Notes: a model not told the origin generated them from the letters alone. Counted from the first letter of the stretch, positions 1 to 9,025 are shown. The stretch: 64,000 nucleotides of DNA from MedAcidi-G1 sp002294285 (GCA_963999645.1 CAXEUY010000007.1:1-64000); one strand, 5' to 3'. Numbers and translations: made by a program.

Positions 1-463
1 CATAAGAAGTCGTTTTAAGTCCAGTTAATGGTCCGTTTTCGTTTCTAGTCCATTGTGACAAGTGAACTTTCTCCGAATCAGGCCAGTTGGTGCCTAGGCT
101 GCTAGCAACTGACAGAGTGCCTCCACTGTCGCCTCTATTTGAACTAAGAGGCCCAGGGCCACTAGACCACGTAACACGAAGCCTCTCCGCAGAAGAGTCA
201 TTTGTTAAAACTTCTTCTATGGCTTTTCTTACTAAATCATCATCCGGCTGAGGGATTCCCAAACCTTGAGCCGAAAAAGACAAACGCTTTATATGTCGTG
301 AAACAGCAAAAGGCACTCCATCATTGACCTTTAAAGTTTCAAACACTCCGTCACCGACAACTATTGCATGATCAACGGCAGAGACAGAACCCTCCAAGGG
401 GTCAACAAGAGAGCCATTAACCCAACAGGCACCTATTTTTTCATAATTAGAAGCAAAATTCAT
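1..463 (-). CDS. class IV PLP aminotransferase / aminodeoxychorismate lyase-like, 3' end outside window
   Basis: The reading frame runs off the left edge, leaving about 154 N-terminal residues. They show the fold-type IV signature: a DHAIVVGDGVFET segment near residue 31, a following RHIKRL helix, and GLKTTSY at the cut end. The lysine of GLKTTSY sits where PLP is bound in this family. The family includes branched-chain aminotransferase, D-amino acid aminotransferase and PabC (4-amino-4-deoxychorismate lyase, p-aminobenzoate for folate). The short N-terminus and the GLKTTSY pattern fit a PabC-like enzyme best, but the substrate cannot be fixed from half a protein. In-frame ATGs lie at 490, 484 and 463; 463 was chosen because GAGG sits 7 bases upstream. 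It is divergent from the LCP gene. Confidence 0.75.
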   Translation of the reverse strand, partial: MNFASNYEKIGACWVNGSLVDPLEGSVSAVDHAIVVGDGVFETLKVNDGVPFAVSRHIKRLSFSAQGLGIPQPDDDLVRKAIEEVLTNDSSAERLRVTWSSGPGPLSSNRGDSGGTLSVASSLGTNWPDSEKVHLSQWTRNENGPLTGLKTTSY

Positions 464-504
464 AAACAAACCTCGCGCGTTCATAAACATAGTAGGAGCA
501 CTGG

Positions 505-510
505 TAAAGT
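505..510 (+). promoter_or_regulatory. putative -10 box of a leaderless transcript (LCP gene)
   Basis: TAAAGT lies 8 bases before the GTG at 519, where no properly spaced Shine-Dalgarno is seen. It matches the box-to-start spacing at other unit heads in this window. No clear -35 is visible. Confidence 0.4.
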
Positions 511-518
511 CTGCATGC

Positions 519-2111
519 GTGCCAGAAGAAATTAAAGAAACTGAAAAAAGAACATGGCTGCAAAAACTGTCTATTTTTGCAGGAATTGTTATATCTGCCG
601 TGATAATAGGCGCAAGTTTCAGGCTTAGTTCTTTTGAAGATGCAGTAGAAAGCATTGTGCGTATCGAGGTGCCAGCGGGAGTACTGGCAGAACTACCAAC
701 AACTCCGGAAAATCAGATTCCGGAAAGTAGCGAGGATGAGAAAAACACGGAAATAGAAGCATCTATCCAAGATTTGGAACCACATCCCGCAGGTCCACCT
801 AGAAACATTCTTCTCGTAGGTACCGATAGTGCTGTCGGGTTAGATCCCGATGACCCTGCAGCAAATCGTGATAGATCAGCTGGAATAGGGCTTGCTGACA
901 CCATAATGATTGTTCGACTTGATCCGGCGCTGGCAAAAGCCACGATTATGTCGCTACCAAGAGATTTGTATGTGACTATTTACAAAGACGGGATTCCTAT
1001 CAGGGCAGAGAAACTAGCTTCTGCACTGCTTGTGGGAGGCCTTGAAAAAGGAGCTCCGACTCTTGTCGAAACAATCACCAACAATTTTGATGTTCCAATA
1101 CACAATTTCGCCATCGTTGATTTTTTCGGATTTGAAAAGCTTGTAGATGAACTCAACGGCGTCCCTTTATGGTTTCCTTACCCGATTAGAGACGTAGCGT
1201 CAGGCCTAATCGTGCTAGAGGCCGGCTGTACGACACTTGACGGAAGGGATTCGTTGGCTTTCGTCAGAAGCCGCAAAATGGAAGCATTCGTTGACGGCAA
1301 TTGGAACAGAGTAGGGGTTTGGAATGACCTTGAAAGAAATCAGAGGCAACAAGATTTCCTGATTCGCACAATTCAAAGAGCTATTGGAAAAGGAGCGAGA
1401 TCAGTATTAATCCAAGATGGACTCATCAGAGCAGGGGCGGAAGCAGTTGTCTTAGATGATCGATTAAGTATTTCTGAGTTATTAAAAATAGGACGCGCTT
1501 TCTCTGATTTTGAACCTTCGAACTTGGCGCGCGTATTGCTTCCAGTAGCAGACGCGTTTGTCGGAACATCAGAGGTGTTAGAACTTGGAGAAGGAGCACA
1601 ATCGTCTTTCGCGATTTTCAGAGGCGAAGCTGTGAACCCAAATGATATTTCGGTGGATTTAATTGATTCGCGTGGACAGCAGCAAAGTCTGGAGGAAATC
1701 GCTGAAGAGATCAGAAGGAGAGGCTTTAACGTAACAGCGAAACAAGGAGAACTGAGTGAAGACACGTTGATAAAATTCTCGGTTGAAAATTATGAAGAAG
1801 CTGTTTTGCTCGGTCGGTTCGTTGCGCCGGTGCCAAAATTTGAGTTGATTGAGACCAATGAAGATGAGCTCACACTTGTCATTGGAAAAGACTTTGAAGC
1901 ACTGCCTTTAATACCTAAGACATTTGAAGAAGTAGATGCCTACGCTCGACCATCTCTTCCTGTGTCTGAAAAATTGCTGCCTTCTGACGAAAACTCTTCA
2001 AGAGAGATAAATCATGTCAGGCCAATTCTGCCGGTTCGTCAGGGGGAAGTATCTCCAATGCAATTAGTAAAAGAAATAGATGGTCAACCTCCATCTGGGC
2101 AAAAGTGCTGA
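519..2111 (+). CDS. LytR-CpsA-Psr (LCP) family cell-wall glycopolymer ligase
   Basis: LCP proteins move lipid-linked glycopolymers onto peptidoglycan (in mycobacteria, arabinogalactan) outside the membrane. The 530-residue protein has a short cytoplasmic head, one membrane helix (about residues 14-34), an acidic linker, an LCP domain from about 95 (NILLVGTDS, then SLPRDLYV and the arginine-rich FVRSRK and ERNQRQQDF segments) to about 290, and a C-terminal LytR_C-like domain (about 370-450, starting ISVDLIDSRG). The conserved arginines and aspartates expected to hold the pyrophosphate are present. Start is GTG. It heads a run of three glycosyltransferases, the next of which overlaps its stop codon, so it probably attaches the polymer they help build. 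The acceptor and polymer are not known. Confidence 0.9.
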   Translation: MPEEIKETEKRTWLQKLSIFAGIVISAVIIGASFRLSSFEDAVESIVRIEVPAGVLAELPTTPENQIPESSEDEKNTEIEASIQDLEPHPAGPPRNILLVGTDSAVGLDPDDPAANRDRSAGIGLADTIMIVRLDPALAKATIMSLPRDLYVTIYKDGIPIRAEKLASALLVGGLEKGAPTLVETITNNFDVPIHNFAIVDFFGFEKLVDELNGVPLWFPYPIRDVASGLIVLEAGCTTLDGRDSLAFVRSRKMEAFVDGNWNRVGVWNDLERNQRQQDFLIRTIQRAIGKGARSVLIQDGLIRAGAEAVVLDDRLSISELLKIGRAFSDFEPSNLARVLLPVADAFVGTSEVLELGEGAQSSFAIFRGEAVNPNDISVDLIDSRGQQQSLEEIAEEIRRRGFNVTAKQGELSEDTLIKFSVENYEEAVLLGRFVAPVPKFELIETNEDELTLVIGKDFEALPLIPKTFEEVDAYARPSLPVSEKLLPSDENSSREINHVRPILPVRQGEVSPMQLVKEIDGQPPSGQKC

Positions 2112-3214
2112 TGAAAATGGGGAAGGGGTCAATTAAAGTTGCTTATTTAATTGAGCAATGCTGGCATAAAACCCCGGGAGGAACAGCAGTTGTAGCAGTA
2201 AACGTAGCAGAAGAAATAAGCCAATTAGAAGAGATTGAGTTAATTGGGATTACTGCCAATCATAGGGGAGTTCCCAAAAGAGAAATTCCTGAAAAAATGA
2301 CTGTTGTCAACTCAAAACTACCTAGACAGATTTTGTATGAAACTTGGAACAGGTTAGGTATACCAAAAGCAGAAAACCTTGTTGAGTCTGTTGACCTTGT
2401 TCATGCATCGGGTGGAGCTGTGCCATCAACGGATCTACCGTTGGTGGCGACCATTCACGATTTGTCGTGGCGGCAGGAGAACGACTGGTTTCCATCAAGA
2501 GGTAAACGTTTTGCTGAAGCCTGGCTCGAAAAAACCCGTAAAGCCCAGATATTAATTTGTTCTTCTGTAGCTACATCTAATGATTTGCTAGGGGCAGGTT
2601 TTGATGAAAAAAAGATTCGTGTTGTCCCTTTAGGAGTGAAAAAAATTGATGTAAAAGACGAAGAAGTCGAGTTGCTACTAGAAAAAAACTCTCTCAGCGA
2701 ACCTTTCGTTCTCTGGGTTGGGACTATTGAACCAAGAAAAAACCTACTGACACTTATTGAAGCAATGCAACGCATCCCTGACGTCCCATTGGTTTTAGTC
2801 GGGCCAACAGGATGGGAGACAGACTTGACGGAAATTACTCGACCAATATCAAACCGAGTGAAGATTATTGGTGAAGTTGATGAGCATACAAAAAATGTCT
2901 GGTATAAAGCTGCAACAGTTTTTTGCTACCCAAGTCTTATGGAAGGCTTCGGATTGCCAGTCTTAGAGGCAATGTCCCATAAAACACCTGTAGTCACATC
3001 TTCTTCTACAGCAACTGCTGAAGTCGTCCAAGATACGGGCTTGACGGTAGATCCAAGATCCCCAGAAGCTATTGCAGAAGCAATAACAAAACTTCTTGAC
3101 GACTCTGAATTAGCTGAAGGATTAGCAACGAAAGCTTCGTTGCGTGCTGAGAAATTTACATGGCAAAACACTGCTTTAAAAACAGTGGAAATTTACCGTG
3201 AAGTGCTTAACTGA
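2111..3214 (+). CDS. glycosyltransferase family 4 (GT-B)
   Basis: This is a two-Rossmann-domain (GT-B) retaining glycosyltransferase of about 367 residues. The N-terminal acceptor half contains ATIHDLSW. The C-terminal GT4 half begins at LWVGTIEPRKN and carries YPSLMEGFGLPVLEAM, the E-x7-E signature that holds the sugar nucleotide. It has no signal peptide, so it acts in the cytoplasm or at the inner face of the membrane. The ATG at 2111 overlaps the LCP stop (TGATG), implying translational coupling; a GTG at 2105 is also in frame. EPRKN with the EGFGLPVLEAM block is common among mannosyl- and rhamnosyltransferases, but donor and acceptor cannot be read from sequence. Confidence 0.88.
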   Translation: MKMGKGSIKVAYLIEQCWHKTPGGTAVVAVNVAEEISQLEEIELIGITANHRGVPKREIPEKMTVVNSKLPRQILYETWNRLGIPKAENLVESVDLVHASGGAVPSTDLPLVATIHDLSWRQENDWFPSRGKRFAEAWLEKTRKAQILICSSVATSNDLLGAGFDEKKIRVVPLGVKKIDVKDEEVELLLEKNSLSEPFVLWVGTIEPRKNLLTLIEAMQRIPDVPLVLVGPTGWETDLTEITRPISNRVKIIGEVDEHTKNVWYKAATVFCYPSLMEGFGLPVLEAMSHKTPVVTSSSTATAEVVQDTGLTVDPRSPEAIAEAITKLLDDSELAEGLATKASLRAEKFTWQNTALKTVEIYREVLN

Positions 3215-4329
3215 TGCCCACTAAACGACGCATAGCGGTCAATCTTCTTCATGTGGCACCCGGTGATGTAGGAGGAAGTGAAGAGTACTCTGTAGAAGTC
3301 CTCAGAGCGCTAGCTGAAAAAGGATCAGAAGAAATAGAACCAGTACTTCACGCGTCGGAAACATTTTTTCTTGAGTATCCGGACTTATTAAAGAGTTTTG
3401 AATGCAGAACCTACAAACTGAATGTCAAAAATAGGTTCAAGAGAATTTTGGCAGAATCAACCTTTCTTCGGCAAAGAACACGAGAAGCAGAAGCTGTTCA
3501 CCACTTTGGAGGCAGGTTGCCTTTGTTCACGGCAACTCCGGCAGCGGTAACGATCCATGACTTGCAGCCTTTAGACATGCCGGAAAATTTCTCAGTGTTT
3601 AAAAGAACCTATTTTAAAAACGTCCTCCCATCATCAATAAAACGTGCTGATCTCGTAGTGACAGTAAGCGACACTGTCGCAGCGCAAATAAGCGAACGGT
3701 TTGAGATACCCAAAGAGCGTTTAATGACTGTTTCAGTGGGTGTCCGAAGCGTCAGAACAGAGCCAAGCAAGTTCGAAAACCCGCCTATTATTTTGTATCC
3801 AGCTTCTACGTATCCACATAAAAACCATTTGATATTAATAGAGGCGTTTATTCACTTGTCTAAAACAAACCCTGACGCTCGTCTGGTTTTCATAGGAGCT
3901 CCGGGTAAAGCAGAGTCCCAAGTGAAAGATGCAATAGAAAAAAGCGGAATTAAAGAAAGAATCTCCTTAATGGGCAGAGTTACTCACGAAAAAAAGAAGG
4001 AAATATTTGAAAGTGCTGCGATAGTGGCTTTTCCTTCCAAGTACGAAGGATTCGGAATTCCTGTACTTGAAGCCATGTCAGAAGGTATCCCTGCAGTAGT
4101 AGCTGAGGGAACCCCTGCAGCGGAACTACTAGGCGGTAGAGGAATGACGGTCAACCCTGAAGACGCAGAAGGATGGTCTATTGCATTCAGCAAACTACTG
4201 AGCGACACTAATCTGAGAAACACATTAGTGTCGGAAGGTTTCAAACAAGCTGAGGAGTACACATATGAAAAGTCCGCTCAACAACTATTAGAAACATGGC
4301 GACAGTTAATTAAAACAAGACATAAATAA
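3214..4329 (+). CDS. glycosyltransferase family 4 (GT-B), second of three
   Basis: This 371-residue GT4 enzyme resembles its upstream neighbour. The N-terminal half has the glycine-rich APGDVGGSEEY loop and VTIHDLQPLD. The C-terminal half has LYPASTYPHKNH, the donor-domain opening, and FPSKYEGFGIPVLEAM with both glutamates of the E-x7-E motif. Its ATG overlaps the previous stop (TGATG), so the two enzymes are probably made together and act in one pathway. The pair may have arisen by duplication, since motif order and length match closely; an alignment would decide. Sugar specificity is not visible. GDP-mannose and a GDP-6-deoxyhexose are likely donors, because their synthesis genes lie within 22 kb. 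Confidence 0.87.
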   Translation: MPTKRRIAVNLLHVAPGDVGGSEEYSVEVLRALAEKGSEEIEPVLHASETFFLEYPDLLKSFECRTYKLNVKNRFKRILAESTFLRQRTREAEAVHHFGGRLPLFTATPAAVTIHDLQPLDMPENFSVFKRTYFKNVLPSSIKRADLVVTVSDTVAAQISERFEIPKERLMTVSVGVRSVRTEPSKFENPPIILYPASTYPHKNHLILIEAFIHLSKTNPDARLVFIGAPGKAESQVKDAIEKSGIKERISLMGRVTHEKKKEIFESAAIVAFPSKYEGFGIPVLEAMSEGIPAVVAEGTPAAELLGGRGMTVNPEDAEGWSIAFSKLLSDTNLRNTLVSEGFKQAEEYTYEKSAQQLLETWRQLIKTRHK

Positions 4330-4330
4330 A

Positions 4331-5551
4331 ATGCGTTTATTAGTAATAACTCCCCATTATGAACCCGATACGGCACCAACAGGATTGATAATCACATCTC
4401 TAGTCTCCCAATGGGCTGAAAAGGGACATCAAATTGAAGTAATAACTTCTTTGCCTTGGTATGAGAAGCATGAAATTTCAGATCAATGGAAAGGACGCCT
4501 AGTAAGAAAAGAAGAAAATGGACCTGTCACTGTTACAAGACTTCATCCGTTCCCACAAGAAAAAAGCAAAACACTTCGAAGAGCGGTGAGTTTTTTGGCA
4601 TTCAGCCTTCTGGCTCTAGTTGTCGCAATCTTCAAGAAGGGACCTTTTGATGCAGTAGTAGCCCTCGCGCCGCCTTTAACTTTAGGGAATGTCGGGAAAG
4701 CACTCGCGGTGCGACACAGATGCAAATTAATTTTAAATCTTCAAGACATTTTTCCCGATGTGGCAATAGCTCTAGGAAAAGTTAAGTCACGTTTTTTAAT
4801 AAAAAGCTTGCAGAAATACGAAAAGTTCACATACAGCGGTAGCGATGCGTTAACGGTGCTTTCAAAAGACCTCGAAGAAAACGTAAGTAATAAAATTTCC
4901 TCAATGCGAATACCTCCAAAAGTAGAAGTCATTCCTAATTTCCTAATTTCCGAATCAATAAAACCACAGAGTCGGTACACAAAATACAGAGAAGAATATG
5001 AACTAGGTGAAAAGCTCGTTGTGATGTACGCCGGAAACTTAGGCAACTCGCAGTCTTTCGAACTGATGATCAAAGCAGCGGAAAATCATGAAAAGAGAGA
5101 AGATGTTATATATGTGATAAACGGCAGCGGAGTTATGTCTGAGACGCTTAAAGAGAAAGCAACTGAACTAAGAAATTTGAAAATTATTGACTATCAACCA
5201 ATCAAACGTCTTTCAGAGGTTTTAGCGACCGCAGACATACATATAGTTCCGCTCCGAACCGGTTTGGGTCACATGAGCGTGCCTTCTAAAATTTATAGTG
5301 TTTTCGCAGCCGGACGTCCTGTATTAGCAAGCGTTGACTCTGAAACCGAGATAGAGAGAATAATTAGAGCTTCAGGTGCTGGTATTGCAGTACAACCTGA
5401 TGATTTCAATTCTTTTCGTGACAGATTGGAAGAACTGATTGAAAATTCTGAATTACGAGAAGAGATGGGCAACAAAGCAAGAATTTGGCTTGAAAAATGG
5501 TATTCGCCCGAAGTAATTGCAGGTTCTTACCTTGATTTGGTCCAACAATAA
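4331..5551 (+). CDS. glycosyltransferase family 4, WbuB/WcaI-like
   Basis: At 406 residues this differs from the two preceding GT4 enzymes. It has the WbuB-like opening TPHYEPDTAPTG, a hydrophobic segment near residues 95-112 (SFLAFSLLALVVAIF) that probably touches the membrane, then LNLQDIFPD and the donor half with VMYAGNLGNSQ and SVPSKIYSVFAAG. The PSKIY..AAGRPVLA block replaces the usual EGFG signature and is typical of WbuB-type N-acetyl-hexosamine transferases, which use lipid-linked acceptors. The start lies 1 base after the previous stop. It is the last gene of the LCP-GT4-GT4-GT4 unit. The substrate is inferred from family resemblance only. Confidence 0.82.
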   Translation: MRLLVITPHYEPDTAPTGLIITSLVSQWAEKGHQIEVITSLPWYEKHEISDQWKGRLVRKEENGPVTVTRLHPFPQEKSKTLRRAVSFLAFSLLALVVAIFKKGPFDAVVALAPPLTLGNVGKALAVRHRCKLILNLQDIFPDVAIALGKVKSRFLIKSLQKYEKFTYSGSDALTVLSKDLEENVSNKISSMRIPPKVEVIPNFLISESIKPQSRYTKYREEYELGEKLVVMYAGNLGNSQSFELMIKAAENHEKREDVIYVINGSGVMSETLKEKATELRNLKIIDYQPIKRLSEVLATADIHIVPLRTGLGHMSVPSKIYSVFAAGRPVLASVDSETEIERIIRASGAGIAVQPDDFNSFRDRLEELIENSELREEMGNKARIWLEKWYSPEVIAGSYLDLVQQ

Positions 5552-5554
5552 ATC

Positions 5555-5574
5555 TGTAAGTATCAGCTAAAAAC
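5555..5574 (+). repeat. shared intergenic motif, copy 1
   Basis: TGTAAGTATCAGCTAAAAAC, just after the GT4 stop, matches 17 of 20 bases of the element at 39970-39989 before yajC. Its role is unknown; it may be part of a promoter. Confidence 0.35.
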
Positions 5575-5613
5575 ATACCATCTGCGTCTTACTTCGGATA
5601 GCGTGGTTCTCTC

Positions 5614-6342
5614 ATGGCTAAAGGAAATTCTGCTGACAAAATAGCTCGCGCCGCAAAAGCAGGCGCTAGCGGAGCAACGTCTGAAAGTCGGCGTCTGGGT
5701 TTTCCCATCGCGATGGCCTGCGTCGTAATTTTAGGGATTGTGCTGGTTGGATGGTCAAGATCCAATAGGGAAGCAACATCAGCACCAAGAGTGGGAGACC
5801 ACTGGCATTCTGCTTACGACATTTACAACTGTGCTGAATCAGATTCAACCCTCGAGTCACGCGAGTATAGAGGCGGTTGGAGATCAAAATTTATCGTTGA
5901 AAGAGATCCGAATGGCATTCATACACACGGAGACGGCTTAATCCATATCCACCCATTCAACTCGTTGGCAAGCGGCAACGATGCCAAGTTGGGTCAATTC
6001 ATGGAAGCATTTGGCGGGTATATAACTGACACTTCAATAAAACTAGACACGGGAGAGGTGATTGAAGAAGGTTTTGAATGTGAAGGCAAGCCAGCAATAC
6101 TAACGGTCGCCCGTTTCGATGTTAGAGATCGAAGCAGAGAGCCTCAGATCTACACCGAAAACCTGAAAGATGTCCAATTTTTAAAGAATCTCGAAGCCTT
6201 CACAATTGCTTTCGTACCGGAAGATTACACTCCGCCTCCTCCACGGCCGGAGAGGTTTACTTACTTAGAGACAGTAGACCCACGGGCCTTACTTTCAGAT
6301 AATCCTGTTTTAGAACTTCCATCGGACGACACAACAGGTTAG
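5614..6342 (+). CDS. membrane-anchored histidine-rich extracytoplasmic protein, function unknown
   Basis: This 242-residue protein has a basic head rich in Lys, Ala and Ser, one membrane helix (about residues 30-48, FPIAMACVVILGIVLVGW) and an outward-facing domain. That domain opens with GDHWHSAYDIYNC and continues with HTHGDGLIHIHPFNS, giving at least seven histidines within about 60 residues, in H-x-H pairs as expected for a metal site. Two cysteines (in YNC and EC) could form a disulfide outside the cell. I recall similar uncharacterised proteins in Acidimicrobiia but cannot name a family. It sits between the glycosyltransferase run and a nucleotidyltransferase. A TAGCGT box 9 bases before the ATG may be its promoter. 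No function is assigned. Confidence 0.8.
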   Translation: MAKGNSADKIARAAKAGASGATSESRRLGFPIAMACVVILGIVLVGWSRSNREATSAPRVGDHWHSAYDIYNCAESDSTLESREYRGGWRSKFIVERDPNGIHTHGDGLIHIHPFNSLASGNDAKLGQFMEAFGGYITDTSIKLDTGEVIEEGFECEGKPAILTVARFDVRDRSREPQIYTENLKDVQFLKNLEAFTIAFVPEDYTPPPPRPERFTYLETVDPRALLSDNPVLELPSDDTTG

Positions 6343-6351
6343 AGGAAGGCC

Positions 6352-7362
6352 GTGCGGGCCATTATTCTCGTCGGAGGCTTCGGAACTAGGCTTAGACCTT
6401 TAACCAACGACAAACCAAAGCAGATGCTGACCGTCGGGAATAAACCGATGTTGGAAAATGTAATTCAAGAATTATCACAACATGGGATTACTGAAGTCAT
6501 ACTGTCTATGGGTTTCAAGCCGGACATATTTATAGACAAATATCCTGAAGAGGTATGTGCCGGGTTGCCACTTAAATATGTTGTTGAGCCCACACCACTT
6601 GACACAGCAGGAGCTATTAGATTTGCAGTTGCAGAAAGTGACATAAAAGATACATTTCTAGTTTGCAATGGCGACGTGATAACCGAAACTGATCTAAGTG
6701 AGTTGATTGATTTCCACAAGACAATAACTGCAGAAGCAACCATTTCTTTAACCCCAACCACTAATCCATCACAGTATGGGATAGTTCCAACTGACAAAAG
6801 CGGCAAAGTAACTGGGTTTATAGAGAAACCATCAGGCCCTGATTTTGAAACAAATCTCATTAACGCCGGCTATTACGTGATGGAACCATCAGTAGTGAAC
6901 AGAATTGCAAACGACCGGCCGGTTTCAGTAGAGACAGAAATCTTCCCGAATATGGTCGAAGATGAGAGACTCTTTGCTGTCCCATCAGACAGATATTGGA
7001 TAGATGCGGGAACACCTGAAACCTTTCTAAAAGCAAATCTCGATTTAATAAACGGGCAAAGAATGAAAAATATCAATGGAGTCCATTCTGAGGCTTCGAT
7101 TAGCCCCGATGCTGTGATTAAATCGTCAATTGTTGGTAGAGGAGTCGTCATAGGCGAAGGGGCACACATAGAAAACTCAGTTCTCATGGAAGGTGTAGAA
7201 GTAGAAAAAAACGTAATGGTTGAAGGCTCTATAGTTGGAGAGAGAGCAAAAGTTGAGGAAAATTGCCAGATCTTGGAGTTAACCATCATTAATCACGAGG
7301 AAATTGTTGAAAAAGGAAGCCAACTCAGAGCAACTATCTACCAGAACCGGATGAACAAATGA
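6352..7362 (+). CDS. sugar-1-phosphate nucleotidyltransferase, GDP-mannose pyrophosphorylase-like
   Basis: The enzyme makes an NDP-sugar from a sugar 1-phosphate and an NTP. The N-terminal domain (about residues 1-230) opens with LVGGFGTRLRPLT and KPKQMLTVGNKPM, which bind the nucleotide and phosphate; NGDVIT supplies the metal aspartate, IEKP the sugar-binding glutamate, and WIDAGTPE follows. The last 90 residues read as hexapeptide repeats (SISPDAVIKSSIVGRGVVIG), a left-handed beta-helix. This layout is typical of mannose-1-phosphate guanylyltransferases of the ManC/GMPP kind and related glucose-1-phosphate enzymes. GTP and mannose 1-phosphate fit best because manA, manB, gmd and pimA are nearby. 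Start is GTG behind a strong AGAGGAAGG site. The downstream epimerase overlaps by 4 bases. Confidence 0.88.
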   Translation: MRAIILVGGFGTRLRPLTNDKPKQMLTVGNKPMLENVIQELSQHGITEVILSMGFKPDIFIDKYPEEVCAGLPLKYVVEPTPLDTAGAIRFAVAESDIKDTFLVCNGDVITETDLSELIDFHKTITAEATISLTPTTNPSQYGIVPTDKSGKVTGFIEKPSGPDFETNLINAGYYVMEPSVVNRIANDRPVSVETEIFPNMVEDERLFAVPSDRYWIDAGTPETFLKANLDLINGQRMKNINGVHSEASISPDAVIKSSIVGRGVVIGEGAHIENSVLMEGVEVEKNVMVEGSIVGERAKVEENCQILELTIINHEEIVEKGSQLRATIYQNRMNK

Positions 7363-8318
7363 GAGTACTGGTAACAGGAGGTGCAGGATTTATTGGTTCC
7401 GCACTGGTTGACAAACTTGTAAAAAACGATCATCAAGTTCTGGTTATCGATAATTTTTCAACCGGTTCAGAGAAAAATTTAAAAGAAGCTCAAGAAATTT
7501 CAGGTGTAAATCTAATTATTGAAGAGTGTGACATCCGAGAAACAGAAGCGACCAAGCTAATTGCCGATTATGAACCTTCGGTTATTTTCCATCTTGCAGC
7601 ACAAGTGGATGTCAGAGCATCAGTAACTGATCCTTTAACTGACGCGGAAACCAACCTTTTAGGAATGATAAGAGTTTTAGAAGGAGCCAGAACCTCGAAA
7701 ACTGAAAAGTTTATTCTTGCCGCGTCTGGCGGAACCATCTATGGAGAACCAGACTCAAAACTTTTACCACTAAAAGAAGACACTCCCTGGAATCCGCTTT
7801 CTCCTTATGGTGTTTCTAAACTTGCCGGAGGTTTGTATCTCGAAACATACAGTCATCTTTATGGGATAAAAGGAACGACTCTCGCTTTGGCTAATGTTTA
7901 TGGACCTCGACAAGATCCCCACGGTGAAGCCGGAGTAGTAGCCATTTTTGCAGGAAAACTATTAGATGGAGACCCGTGCACAATTTATGGAACTGGAAAT
8001 CAAACACGAGACTTTGTCTATGTAGATGATGTTGCGTCTGCATTCGTAGCTTCGATGGAACGCGGAGATGGACATCTATTGAATGTAGGAACCGGAGTTG
8101 AAACGTCCATACAGGATCTATATAAAGAAATGGCTTTAGCAGTTGGAGTTGACAGCGAGCCTGAAAAAGGCAAAGAAAGGCCGGGTGAGCTAGAACGGTC
8201 ATCACTAGATCCATCGTTAGCTAAAAGCGTCATAGGTTGGGAGCCTCAAATAAATTTGAGAGAAGGAGTTGAAAACACTCTGGAATGGTTCAGGTCAAAA
8301 AGAGAGACAGGTTCCTAA
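7359..8318 (+). CDS. NAD-dependent sugar epimerase/dehydratase, UDP-glucose 4-epimerase-like
   Basis: This 319-residue extended short-chain dehydrogenase has the N-terminal NAD site GGAGFIGS and an acidic DNFSTG loop that prefers NAD over NADP. The active-site serine/threonine region is AASGGTIYGEP and the catalytic Tyr-x3-Lys is YGVSK. NVYGPRQDP and the late RPGELERSSLD segment are typical of GalE-like epimerases. It probably inverts the C4 hydroxyl of an NDP-hexose for the cell-wall polymer. ATGA overlap with the nucleotidyltransferase gene suggests one operon. Its TAA shares two bases with the convergent cofE stop, leaving no room for a terminator between them. Exact substrate is not determined. 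Confidence 0.85.
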   Translation: MRVLVTGGAGFIGSALVDKLVKNDHQVLVIDNFSTGSEKNLKEAQEISGVNLIIEECDIRETEATKLIADYEPSVIFHLAAQVDVRASVTDPLTDAETNLLGMIRVLEGARTSKTEKFILAASGGTIYGEPDSKLLPLKEDTPWNPLSPYGVSKLAGGLYLETYSHLYGIKGTTLALANVYGPRQDPHGEAGVVAIFAGKLLDGDPCTIYGTGNQTRDFVYVDDVASAFVASMERGDGHLLNVGTGVETSIQDLYKEMALAVGVDSEPEKGKERPGELERSSLDPSLAKSVIGWEPQINLREGVENTLEWFRSKRETGS

Positions 8319-9025
8319 CGGAAAAGGTCCTCTTCCGGAGATCTTACAATTTCACTTACTACACCTTTTTTACTTCCCAGCCATTCTGGATTTACTCCAC
8401 GTATGACCGCAACTGGGATAGCTTCTGCTTTACCCATAACAAGTTCAGCTGCTGACGCTAGTTCATCCACCAATGCAACTTCAGTAACCTGCAGTTCACG
8501 CCCCAAAGCATCTTGGGTGCCTCGTAGATCGATGATTGGGGACAAACCGAAACTCCCTATCGCAACATCTGTGACACCTCTTCTCCAAGGACGCCCAAAA
8601 GTATCACTAATTATGACAGCCACTTCGACCCCATGTTTATGGAAAAGAGAATCGTGAATTTTTTTAGCTGACTTGTCTGGAAATTTTGGAAGAAGAGCAG
8701 CTTGACCAGACTCCACATTAGACAAGTCGATGCCCGCATTTGCACATATAAATCCATGTTCAGTTTCACTTATAATTAAATCTCCGCGCCTACGAAGAAT
8801 ACTCACAGATTCTTTTTCGACTAGAGGCTTATGTCCGATTTCAGGATCTATTTCAACCAGACGATTCTCAGCTTTACTTACAATTTTTTGAGTAACTACC
8901 ACAACGTCACCGTTCATCAGTTCAATTGAAGCGGCGATCATTTCAGCCAGGTCGTCATGCGGGGCGACTTCAGGCATTCCCTTGACGGGAATAATTTGAA
9001 TTCCGTCGTTCGTGAATGAGCTCAT
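8315..9025 (-). CDS. cofE: coenzyme F420-0:L-glutamate ligase (stand-alone FbiB N-terminal domain)
   Basis: CofE adds gamma-linked glutamates to F420-0 using GTP. The 236-residue protein opens with IIPVKGMPEVAPHDDL and contains the conserved GDVVVVTQKIVSKAE block, then ISDTFGRPWRRG and DVAIGSFG, all hallmarks of the F420 ligase fold. Mycobacterial FbiB carries an extra C-terminal FMN/nitroreductase-like domain of about 200 residues; here the gene stops at the ligase domain, as in archaeal CofE. ATG overlaps the cofD stop (ATGA), so the two F420 genes are coupled. Its product would serve F420-dependent reductases, none of which is recognised in this window. Confidence 0.92.
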   Translation of the reverse strand: MSSFTNDGIQIIPVKGMPEVAPHDDLAEMIAASIELMNGDVVVVTQKIVSKAENRLVEIDPEIGHKPLVEKESVSILRRRGDLIISETEHGFICANAGIDLSNVESGQAALLPKFPDKSAKKIHDSLFHKHGVEVAVIISDTFGRPWRRGVTDVAIGSFGLSPIIDLRGTQDALGRELQVTEVALVDELASAAELVMGKAEAIPVAVIRGVNPEWLGSKKGVVSEIVRSPEEDLFR

